Source: an uncultured Muribaculaceae bacterium (lineage in GTDB: Bacteria; Bacteroidota; Bacteroidia; Bacteroidales; Muribaculaceae). From it: 64,000 nt of DNA. How positions within the stretch are numbered: position 1 is the stretch's first letter; the number at the start of each line of letters is the position of its first letter. Location of the stretch: contig CAJTZS010000003.1 in NCBI GenBank assembly GCA_910584055.1, positions 1-64,000 on the forward strand. The letters run 5' to 3'. Shown here piece after piece: positions 9,436 to 16,508 of the stretch. The position numbers were made by a program, and so were the translations under genes. Under the pieces are notes generated by a model. That model made no database searches, had not been told where the DNA came from, and was given only the letters and a program-made list of their open reading frames with translations.

Positions 9436-11148
9436 ATGAAGAAATTATACATGACTTTTGCGCTGGCGATTTGTGTTGCCGCCGGTGCCTCGGCAGAGTT
9501 CAAGGCCGGATATTATGACAAGATGAACGGAAAGAGCGGAGCCGCGCTGAAGGCGGCAGCCAAGGAGTGCGTGCAGAGACACCAGACGCTCGGGTATTAT
9601 GACTTGCCGAATTACTGGCAGTATTCGGATGTATATCCGGAGCGTGTTGACGGGATGAAGCGATGGTGGGACATGTATTCCGATGCCATTTACCTCATCA
9701 GGAACGGGCAGACCGGCAAGCAAAGCTTTTCGGCCAATAAGATGCAACGCGAGCACAGCGTGCCCAAGTCGTGGTGGAAACTGAACGGAGGGGTGGAGTA
9801 TACCCCCGCATATTCTGATATGTGGAATCTATACCCTTCGGACGGGGCGGCCAACCAGGCAAAACTCAACTATCCCCTTGGATATACAGCCTCCACCAGC
9901 TTTAACAATGGCGTGACGAAGGTGGGAGCTGCCAAGACCGGTTACGGCGGCGGAAGCCGCAACGTGTTCGAACCGGACGATGAATATAAGGGAGATTTCG
10001 CCCGTGCGTATATGTATGTCGCCACAGTCTATGACGATATCAACTGGGTGATCAATTATATGTATAATAAAGAGACCTATCCGACGCTTGTGCCGTGGGC
10101 CAAGGAGATGCTGCTTCAATGGTGTCGCATGGACCCGGTGGACCAGAAGGAGATTGACCGCAACAACGTTGTGGAGCAATATCAGGGCAACCGTAATCCA
10201 TTCGTTGATTTCCCCGAGCTTGCCGAATATATCTGGGGAACGCGCACAACAGAAACTTTCTATGTGGATCAGCAGGCGGGGAGTGACCCGACACCTCCTA
10301 TCACGGGAGATCCCGAGATCACCGCGCCTGTCAATGGCGAGGCCCTCGATTTCGGGGAGGTGGCTATCGGCCGCACCGAGACCCGTGTGCTGCAGATTGT
10401 CGGTAAGAACCTGACGTCCCCGCTTTCAGTGTTGGTGACAGGGGCGGACAAGGGGATGTTCGTGCCCGAAATTACCAAAGAGATTCCCGCCGCCACAATC
10501 AATCAGAACCAAGGCTATCTGCTCAATATCACCTACACCCCGGCTGCCATAGGAAAGCATGAGGCTAAGATTGTGCTTTATGACGGAGGCCTTACAGGTT
10601 CGATAGCCGTGACCCTGACGGGCGAGGCATTGCCTGTGCCGACATTCACCACGCTCACGGCATTGCAACCGACCGATCTGACAGACAATTCATATACGGC
10701 TCACTGGAATGCTGTTCCCGATGGAGAGATCGCTGATTATTACTTATTGACGCGCACGCGTCTTGTCGATGGCAACCAGGAAACGGAGACATACGAGACC
10801 GGAGAAACGAGCTATCCGATCGCTGACCGGGATCCATCGATAGCGGAAACATATTATGTGCAGTATTCGCGTCTCGGAATGCTCTCCGAGCCTTCGAATG
10901 AAATCTATGTGGCGGCCGGAAGTTCCGTGGAAGAGCTTTGGGTGTCGGCACCGATGCAGATTTTCCCTGCTGAAGGAGGATTCGCTGTGAAGATAACGGG
11001 AGAGGCGCGGCCGCTGCATGTTTATGACGTGAACGGCGCGGAAGTGATGTATGTTGCAACCCCCGTTGATGGCGATGTGTTCCTTCTTCCGCAAGGAGTG
11101 TATGTGGTGATTTCGGAAGGGATGCGCCCCGTCAAGATTGTGATTTGA
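9436..11148 (+). CDS. Secreted endonuclease I family nuclease 1, with Ig-like and Fn3-like domains
   Basis: About 570 residues. A signal peptide (1-20, ending GASA) precedes an endonuclease I (EndA/NucM-type) His-metal-finger domain (about 25-275). Motifs are QREHSVPKSWW (catalytic His), LYPSDGAANQAKLNYPLG, FEPDDEYKGDFARAYMY and NRNPFVDFPELAEYIWG. Next come a choice-of-anchor-D-like Ig domain (about 290-400), an Fn3-like domain (about 405-500) and a short C-terminal tail HVYDVNGAEV...GVYVVISEGMRPVKIVI. The tail resembles a type A T9SS sorting signal. The ATG at 9436 gives a clean signal peptide; the upstream TTG at 9430 is less likely. This is the first of three paralogues and probably degrades extracellular DNA or RNA. 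Confidence 0.88.
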   Translation: MKKLYMTFALAICVAAGASAEFKAGYYDKMNGKSGAALKAAAKECVQRHQTLGYYDLPNYWQYSDVYPERVDGMKRWWDMYSDAIYLIRNGQTGKQSFSANKMQREHSVPKSWWKLNGGVEYTPAYSDMWNLYPSDGAANQAKLNYPLGYTASTSFNNGVTKVGAAKTGYGGGSRNVFEPDDEYKGDFARAYMYVATVYDDINWVINYMYNKETYPTLVPWAKEMLLQWCRMDPVDQKEIDRNNVVEQYQGNRNPFVDFPELAEYIWGTRTTETFYVDQQAGSDPTPPITGDPEITAPVNGEALDFGEVAIGRTETRVLQIVGKNLTSPLSVLVTGADKGMFVPEITKEIPAATINQNQGYLLNITYTPAAIGKHEAKIVLYDGGLTGSIAVTLTGEALPVPTFTTLTALQPTDLTDNSYTAHWNAVPDGEIADYYLLTRTRLVDGNQETETYETGETSYPIADRDPSIAETYYVQYSRLGMLSEPSNEIYVAAGSSVEELWVSAPMQIFPAEGGFAVKITGEARPLHVYDVNGAEVMYVATPVDGDVFLLPQGVYVVISEGMRPVKIVI

Positions 11149-11155
11149 CTGGGGA

Positions 11156-11316
11156 AATTCCGCTGACGCGTCATCACTGGGATTTCCTTCTCTCCAGAGG
11201 TTTTTTCTTTCTTCTTTCCTCTCTTCCTCTTCCTCTTTCCTCCTTTTTTCTCTCCTCTTCTTTCCCTTTTATCGGAGGGCGGAGGAAAAACGGAGTGATG
11301 ACGCATTGGCGGAATT
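11156..11316. repeat. REPIN-like cassette: inverted repeat around a polypyrimidine tract
   Basis: A 23-nt arm at 11156-11178 (AATTCCGCTGACGCGTCATC...) is repeated in inverted form at 11294-11316 (AGTGATGACGCATTGGCGGA...), about 20 of 23 positions matching. Between them 11202-11270 is almost pure C/T on the plus strand. It sits directly upstream of a RAYT gene, as does a second cassette at 32404-32671. Confidence 0.7.
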
Positions 11317-11348
11317 AAATTAAGCAAGGGGAATTTTAAACTAATTGA

Positions 11349-12551
11349 ATGAACGATTCGAGACTTATGGATGAAACTATACAACCCTCCTCAGAGGGGA
11401 GAGCTGAGAAATCCATTTCAGAGGGGAGGCCTAAGCAATTCTCCTCAGAGGGGAGAGCTGAGAAATCCTTTTCAGAGGGAAAGCCTGAAGCATCTTCCTC
11501 CGGAGGGAATAAATTCCCTTATGGGAAGGAACTGAAGAGGCGGACTACGCGCAGGGCTAAATTCAGGGATTATAGGGCTCCGGGGTTTTATATGATCACC
11601 ATTATGCTTAATCCGGAGCTTTCTCGCAGAATGTGTTTTTGCCGGGTTGAGGGGTCGCCACAGATGCCGGAGGTTCGACTTTCCTCTCTTGGCAGCCTGG
11701 TTGATGAAAAAATAAACACAATGCCGGATTATACGCCGCAGTTGGAGATATTGAAATATGTCATCATGCCGGATCATCTTCATATTCTCATTCACGTGAA
11801 GGAGAATCTTGAGCGGCATTTAGGGAGGGTTATCGGCGGATTTATGGGCGGTTGTACCTCCTTGGCTAAAAAGAAAGACTTATTGAAGAATGGGGTTAAT
11901 AACGAAAGCTTATTGAAGGATAGGATTAAGAACGAAGGCCCTATGAAGGAGGGGGAATCACTTTTTGCTGCTAAGTTTCATGACAGGGTGGTGACGAAAA
12001 AAGGACAGATACAGCGGCTTAAGGATTATATTGCCGACAACCCGAGACGATTTCTTATAAAACGAAGCCATCCAGATCTGTTCAGGCGATATCTGCATTT
12101 GAGGATCGGCGATAGGGAATATGCGGCTTATGGTAATATTTTTCTGTTGAAACAACCTTATCTGTTGCCGGTAAGGATACATAGGAGATGGTCGCCTTCT
12201 GAGTTTGCGGAATATGAGGAGAGGTGTTTATGCGAGATTGAGGAGGGGGCGGTTGTGATTTCTCCTTTCATACATCCTGCCGAGAAGGCTATCCGGAACA
12301 AGGCTATAGAGAAGGGCAATAAGCTGATTATTTTGCGGGATCAAGGTTTTGAAGAGCGTTTCAAACCTCAGGGAAAATATTTCGAGCTATGCGCGGCAGG
12401 ACAGCTTCTCTTGCTTGCGCCTTGGCCGGAAAATACAGGAAGGAAAAGCACTTCGGGTAGCCGGGAATTCCATTCTATGAATGACATGGCGATGGCCATC
12501 GCTTCGCTACCGTCAGGGGTAAGGACATCGATAATTAATTGCCAAGGATAA
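11349..12551 (+). CDS. RAYT-like Y1 transposase-family protein with C-terminal SLOG/DprA-like domain (copy 1)
   Basis: About 400 residues. Residues 14-49 are two tandem 18-residue repeats (SSEGRAEKSISEGRPKQF type). A transposase-17/RAYT domain follows (about 65-270) with the HUH motif VIMPDHLHILIHV (His143, His145) and DYIADNPRR. The usual Tyr context is FHDRVV here, so the nucleophile is uncertain. Residues about 296-393 (VVISPFIHPAEKAIRNKA, LLLLAPWP) form an added Rossmann-like segment that I read as SLOG/DprA-like. Starts at 11349 or 11367 are possible. It interrupts the nuclease cluster. RAYTs mobilise REP elements in other bacteria; this copy may be domesticated. Confidence 0.75.
   Translation: MNDSRLMDETIQPSSEGRAEKSISEGRPKQFSSEGRAEKSFSEGKPEASSSGGNKFPYGKELKRRTTRRAKFRDYRAPGFYMITIMLNPELSRRMCFCRVEGSPQMPEVRLSSLGSLVDEKINTMPDYTPQLEILKYVIMPDHLHILIHVKENLERHLGRVIGGFMGGCTSLAKKKDLLKNGVNNESLLKDRIKNEGPMKEGESLFAAKFHDRVVTKKGQIQRLKDYIADNPRRFLIKRSHPDLFRRYLHLRIGDREYAAYGNIFLLKQPYLLPVRIHRRWSPSEFAEYEERCLCEIEEGAVVISPFIHPAEKAIRNKAIEKGNKLIILRDQGFEERFKPQGKYFELCAAGQLLLLAPWPENTGRKSTSGSREFHSMNDMAMAIASLPSGVRTSIINCQG
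11387..11494 (+). repeat. 54-nt tandem repeat at the 5' end of RAYT copy 1
   Basis: Two units of 54 nt starting at 11387 and 11441, each beginning CTCCTCAGAGGGGAGAGCTG and encoding an 18-residue repeat. Each unit contains a short CCCTC/GAGGGG hairpin. The purine-rich composition resembles the adjoining cassette more than coding DNA, so the repeat may be cassette sequence captured into the frame. Confidence 0.75.
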
Positions 12552-12592
12552 GCTTGTTTAAAAACAAATTCACATTTATTTTTAAACAAGCT
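12551..12592. terminator. Hairpin after RAYT copy 1
   Basis: A perfect 14-bp inverted repeat, AGCTTGTTTAAAAA and TTTTTAAACAAGCT, with a 14-nt loop directly after the RAYT stop codon. It lacks a clear trailing U-run on the plus strand. It may be a terminator or the distal border of the RAYT unit. Confidence 0.55.
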
Positions 12593-12687
12593 CTTAGCAT
12601 AGATTTAGATTAGATATTCAGGAGGGGGCGCCGGTGCAGATTTAGTGAAGATTCCAAATCGAAGTGCAGATTTTTTATGAAAGCCGG

Positions 12688-12717
12688 TTGATTATTCACT
12701 GAAATTATATATTTTTG
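12688..12717 (+). promoter_or_regulatory. Promoter of endonuclease I gene 2
   Basis: TTG at 12688-12690, then 19 bases, then TATTTTTG at 12710-12717. This fits the Bacteroidetes primary sigma consensus. Transcription would start near 12724, about 50 bases before the chosen ATG. Confidence 0.65.
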
Positions 12718-12774
12718 TATTTCTGTAGCAATCATTGGAGATTGTTACAGACTTTTTTGAATTATATGGATATC

Positions 12775-14376
12775 ATGAAATCACGATTAAGCAGTTTTGT
12801 AGCGGCGCTATGCGCCATAGCGGTTCCGGTATTGGCTGACGCCCCTGCCGGATATTATAATTCACTTGAAGGTAAGACCGGCACCGAGCTGATGAAGGCT
12901 GTGAAGGCAGTCGTAAGGAAGCATACTGTCATTTCTTATGGCGATGGGACGTGGAATGCTTTCAGGAAAACAGATGTGAGGACAGTCAATGGCAAGGAAT
13001 GCTGGTGGGATATGTATAGTGACAATAATGTTCCTGTCTCATCGGGCCATCCGGGAATGAATATAGAGCATTCCGTGGCTAATTCTTGGTGGGGAGGCAC
13101 CAAGAACGATGCGTATAAGGATATAGTGCATCTCAACCCGTCGGACACGGAGGGGAACAGCAGAAAAAGCAATTATCCGCTCACGGAGCTTGGAAGCCGT
13201 AAATGGACCAATGGCGTTGTCAATATAGGTTCTCCCAAGTCGGGTCAGGGAGGAGGAAGTTCGAATGGTTTTGAGCCCCATGACGGCTATAAGGGGGATT
13301 TTGCAAGGACATATATGTATATGTTCGTTGTATACGACGATATAAACTGGGGAAGGACCAGTGGCGGTCAGAATGTGGAATGGATGTTCACGGCTAATCC
13401 GTTCGAGCTTAAGGCCTGGGCCAAAGAACTCCTGCTGAGATGGTCGGCCAATGATGCCGTAAGCCAGAAGGAGCGTGACCGCAACGATGGGGTATATGCC
13501 GCCCAGAAGAACCGCAATCCCTTTATCGACCTCCCTGATTTAGCTGACTATATATGGGGAGAGAAGAAGGGCGAGCCTTATCATGTTGACGGATCACACG
13601 AGCCGGGACCGGTGGATCCTCCGGTAGATCCGGATCCGATAGACCCTCCGGTAGATCCCGATCCCGAGGAGCCGACTCCGGAAGACCCTTCGCTCGTGCC
13701 GGGTACATATGTGCTCGTGGCTTCGCAGGGTGACATACGCGCCGGGGAAAGCTACCTGATTCTCGGGTCGGATTCGCATGTTGCGATGTCGCTGAAACAA
13801 AACAAGGAAAAGACATTCTTTGAACCCACTTCCGAGGTGAGCATCTCCGGTGGTGTGATAACGAACGCTCCTGCCGATGCAGCCTTGATTACGCTCGAGA
13901 CGCTTGGTGACGGATACGCGCTCAGGGCTTCAGACATGGGCGGCAACAGCAAAGGGTATCTTTTCAGCTCAAGTGTCAAGACCATAAACCTTACGGACTA
14001 TTCCACAACGACCGGAGTGAAGGCAAAGCTTACATATTCTTCGCAGGGTGTCGCCGTGGTTTATGGCTCATCGGCCAGCAGCGGAACCGGCGCCCTCTAT
14101 TATAATAACGGTGCACCCCGATTCACAACTTATACCACCAATGGGCAGGAGCGTCTTGATTTCTACCGCAAGGTTAAGGATTCTTCGGCTGTCGATGAAA
14201 TCGAGGACGACAGCTGCCTCGTGGAGGTATGGGGCAACAATATCCTCGTACCCGAGGGCGCAAGTATTTATGATCTCAACGGCAGAAAGCTGATGAATGG
14301 AGAGAATCTTGCGAGGGGAATATATATCGTGACATCGCCTGCATTCAAGAAAGCGGTGAAGGTTGCGGTGAAATAG
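12775..14376 (+). CDS. Secreted endonuclease I family nuclease 2
   Basis: About 534 residues: signal peptide (MKSRLSSFVAALCAIAVPVLA), endonuclease I domain (about 25-270; IEHSVANSWWGG, HLNPSDTEGNSRKSNYPL, FEPHDGYKGDFARTYMYM, NRNPFIDLPDLADYIWG), an Asp/Pro-rich linker of VDPDPIDPPVDPDPEE type, an uncharacterised beta-domain (about 305-465) and a T9SS-like tail (IYDLNGRKLMNGENLARGIY...VKVAVK). The Pro that follows EHSV in copy 1 is Ala here; the catalytic His is kept. The ATG at 12766 is an alternative start. The gene has its own promoter and is followed 70 bases later by copy 3. Extracellular nuclease activity is predicted from the family. Confidence 0.88.
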   Translation: MKSRLSSFVAALCAIAVPVLADAPAGYYNSLEGKTGTELMKAVKAVVRKHTVISYGDGTWNAFRKTDVRTVNGKECWWDMYSDNNVPVSSGHPGMNIEHSVANSWWGGTKNDAYKDIVHLNPSDTEGNSRKSNYPLTELGSRKWTNGVVNIGSPKSGQGGGSSNGFEPHDGYKGDFARTYMYMFVVYDDINWGRTSGGQNVEWMFTANPFELKAWAKELLLRWSANDAVSQKERDRNDGVYAAQKNRNPFIDLPDLADYIWGEKKGEPYHVDGSHEPGPVDPPVDPDPIDPPVDPDPEEPTPEDPSLVPGTYVLVASQGDIRAGESYLILGSDSHVAMSLKQNKEKTFFEPTSEVSISGGVITNAPADAALITLETLGDGYALRASDMGGNSKGYLFSSSVKTINLTDYSTTTGVKAKLTYSSQGVAVVYGSSASSGTGALYYNNGAPRFTTYTTNGQERLDFYRKVKDSSAVDEIEDDSCLVEVWGNNILVPEGASIYDLNGRKLMNGENLARGIYIVTSPAFKKAVKVAVK

Positions 14377-14413
14377 GGTTCGATAGGGTGATATGGGGCT
14401 GAATGGGTATAGG
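14371..14413 (+). repeat. 10-nt periodic G-run array
   Basis: Decamers AAATAGGGTT, CGATAGGGTG, ATATGGGGCT, GAATGGGTAT run from the stop codon of nuclease 2 into the gap before nuclease 3. It belongs to the same family as the arrays at 411, 47991 and 50232. Confidence 0.6.
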
Positions 14414-14446
14414 TGTTTGTTAAAGAAGCTTATTAAAGAAGCGGAT

Positions 14447-16279
14447 ATGAGGAAATTTATTTCAGGAATAGGGATGACGCTGGGGGCGTTGGCCCTTATG
14501 GCCGAAGCTCCGGCGGGATATTATGCTGAGCTGGAGGGTAAGAGTGGCGATGAACTTAAAGCCGCAGTGAAGAAAACGGCTATGCCGGAGAGTTTTGTCT
14601 CCATAGGCTATGGTGACGGCAACACTTCCTTCAAGACCTGGCAGGCGTTTGAACTTACCGATGTCAGGATGATTCAAGGGGAGGAGGCATGGTGGGATAT
14701 GTATTCCAACAAGCTGGTATATGTTGATAACGGGCACAATTCACTCAACATAGAACATTCTGTCGCCAATTCATGGTGGGGTGGTCAGTCCGGCAGCGAA
14801 AAGGCTTATCAGGATCTATTCCATCTGAATCCTTCCAATTCGGATGCCAACAATGCCAAATCAAATAATCCTATCGGGGTTGTCGGTGCGAATCCTGCAT
14901 ATGATAACGGGATGATTCTTGTGGGCGCTCCGGCAGTCGGTTATGGCGGCGGTGCGTCTAAGGTGTTCGAACCGGCTGATGAATATAAGGGGGATTTTGC
15001 CCGTACATATTTCTATATCATGACTGCCTATGATGATATCCCTTGGCGTGAAGACAAAGGGGGCGAAGCCCTCTATACTATCTCAGGCGGAAGGATTGAC
15101 CTGCAGCCGTGGGCTGCTTCCATGTTGCTGAAATGGGCTGAGGAAGACCCGGTCGACACCAAGGAGATGAATCGCAATGAAGAGATATTTAAGTGTCAGA
15201 AAAACAGGAATCCGTTTATTGACTATCCCGTACTTGCCGATTATATTTGGGGAGATAAGAAAGGGAATGCCTTCACACTTTCGGGCACGGGAGCTACAGC
15301 GGTTAACCGTCCTGCCGACCCGGTAGCGGAAGATGTGCGTCTAACGGATGTAAATACATATGCAGCTTCTTATTGGGGAGAACGCGACCTGAGGTTCAAT
15401 GTCAGCGAAGGGGAGCTTTGGATCAGTCTGGATGGCGGTAAGTATCAGCGTTACGGCGACAGGATATCTTTACCGAATGCAAACTCGAACGGAGTTAGGC
15501 ATACGGTAAAGGCATATGCCCAGAAAGATGTGGAGGGAAAAACATTACGCAGTTCTATAGTGACCGTGACAATGACAGCCAAAGATCCCGATGTAATTGA
15601 TTATTCAGAGGCGCTATGGACTCAGGTAGCGGCCGGTGATAAAATTGATGGGGAGGGATATTATCTCATTGCCGCCTCGGATAACCGGCATGTGATGGGA
15701 TGCACCTTCCAGTCTAAAGGCTTTATGCCGGATTCTGGATTCCCGACATTCCGCGATGACAGTGGGGATTCTGAGATAACTGTCATTCCGGAGGGCGCGG
15801 CTGTTGTGAAATTCTACGAAGCGGGAAGCGGGTATACTCTCGAGGTGCTTGATATTCATGGCGCTTCCAAAGGATATTGGAACACCACCGCCGCAAGGAA
15901 AATGAGACTGAACGCAAGTCAGGGTACATCTGCGAGTGTAGATATTCAGGGGGACGGCACGGTGAAGATAGATTTCGGTTCCACACCCGGATGGATTCAA
16001 TATAACAAGACCAGTCCCCGCTTCCTGAATTATTCATCGAATCAGGGAGGTGTGACGCTTTATAAATTCAAGGGTTTCGATGGCGGTTCGTCAGCAGTCG
16101 GAGAGGTTGAGGTAGAGAACGGCACTCCTATAGTGATTGACGGGCGGGACATTATCGTGCCCGAAGGAGGTGTGATATACGATATGGGCGGTCGCCGCGT
16201 TTACGGCAGAGGATTGCATCCCGGCATTTATGTCGTGGTTAAGTCTAACGGAGAGGCTGTGAAGGTTTATATCCGCTAA
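14447..16279 (+). CDS. Secreted endonuclease I family nuclease 3
   Basis: About 610 residues: signal peptide (MRKFISGIGMTLGALALMAEA), endonuclease I domain (IEHSVANSWWGG, FHLNPSNSDANNAKSNNPIG, FEPADEYKGDFARTYFYI, NRNPFIDYPVLADYIWG), a chitobiase-like beta-sandwich (about 290-380), the same uncharacterised beta-domain as nuclease 2 (about 390-545; YYLIAASDNRH, NKTSPRFLNYSSNQGG) and a T9SS-like tail (IYDMGGRRVYGRGLHPGIYV...VKVYIR). The ATG at 14447 gives the signal peptide; an upstream in-frame start at 14393 lies in the G-run array. Copies 2 and 3 are closer to each other than to copy 1. Confidence 0.88.
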   Translation: MRKFISGIGMTLGALALMAEAPAGYYAELEGKSGDELKAAVKKTAMPESFVSIGYGDGNTSFKTWQAFELTDVRMIQGEEAWWDMYSNKLVYVDNGHNSLNIEHSVANSWWGGQSGSEKAYQDLFHLNPSNSDANNAKSNNPIGVVGANPAYDNGMILVGAPAVGYGGGASKVFEPADEYKGDFARTYFYIMTAYDDIPWREDKGGEALYTISGGRIDLQPWAASMLLKWAEEDPVDTKEMNRNEEIFKCQKNRNPFIDYPVLADYIWGDKKGNAFTLSGTGATAVNRPADPVAEDVRLTDVNTYAASYWGERDLRFNVSEGELWISLDGGKYQRYGDRISLPNANSNGVRHTVKAYAQKDVEGKTLRSSIVTVTMTAKDPDVIDYSEALWTQVAAGDKIDGEGYYLIAASDNRHVMGCTFQSKGFMPDSGFPTFRDDSGDSEITVIPEGAAVVKFYEAGSGYTLEVLDIHGASKGYWNTTAARKMRLNASQGTSASVDIQGDGTVKIDFGSTPGWIQYNKTSPRFLNYSSNQGGVTLYKFKGFDGGSSAVGEVEVENGTPIVIDGRDIIVPEGGVIYDMGGRRVYGRGLHPGIYVVVKSNGEAVKVYIR

Positions 16280-16306
16280 AATCTATAATTATTCAGAACA
16301 AATAGA

Positions 16307-16341
16307 TTCCCTATATGCTTTAAAGCATGTAGGGATTTTTT
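16307..16341 (+). terminator. Rho-independent terminator after the nuclease cluster
   Basis: The stem TCCCTATATGC pairs with GCATGTAGGGA (one wobble) around a short TTTAAA loop region, followed by TTTTTTATT. It starts 28 bases after the nuclease 3 stop. Confidence 0.85.
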
Positions 16342-16508
16342 ATTGCAAAAATATTTGGGTAATTGAGGAATAAGATGTTAATTTGCCATGCTTTTCAGAA
16401 GTTGCCGCCATGATGCATGAGGCAATGGTGGCATTTTGGTAAAGCACACGATTATAAGGTAGCTATCCTCTGCCAAATCTATACCAAAACACAATAACAA
16501 CTTTCGTG

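Noticed and set aside
11387..11494. CRISPR-like repeat
   Set aside because: Only two adjacent units with no unique spacers, and no cas genes in the window.
11349..12551. Complete IS200/IS605 element
   Set aside because: No tnpB or IS-type ends were found, and the protein has a RAYT-like domain with an extra C-terminal domain.
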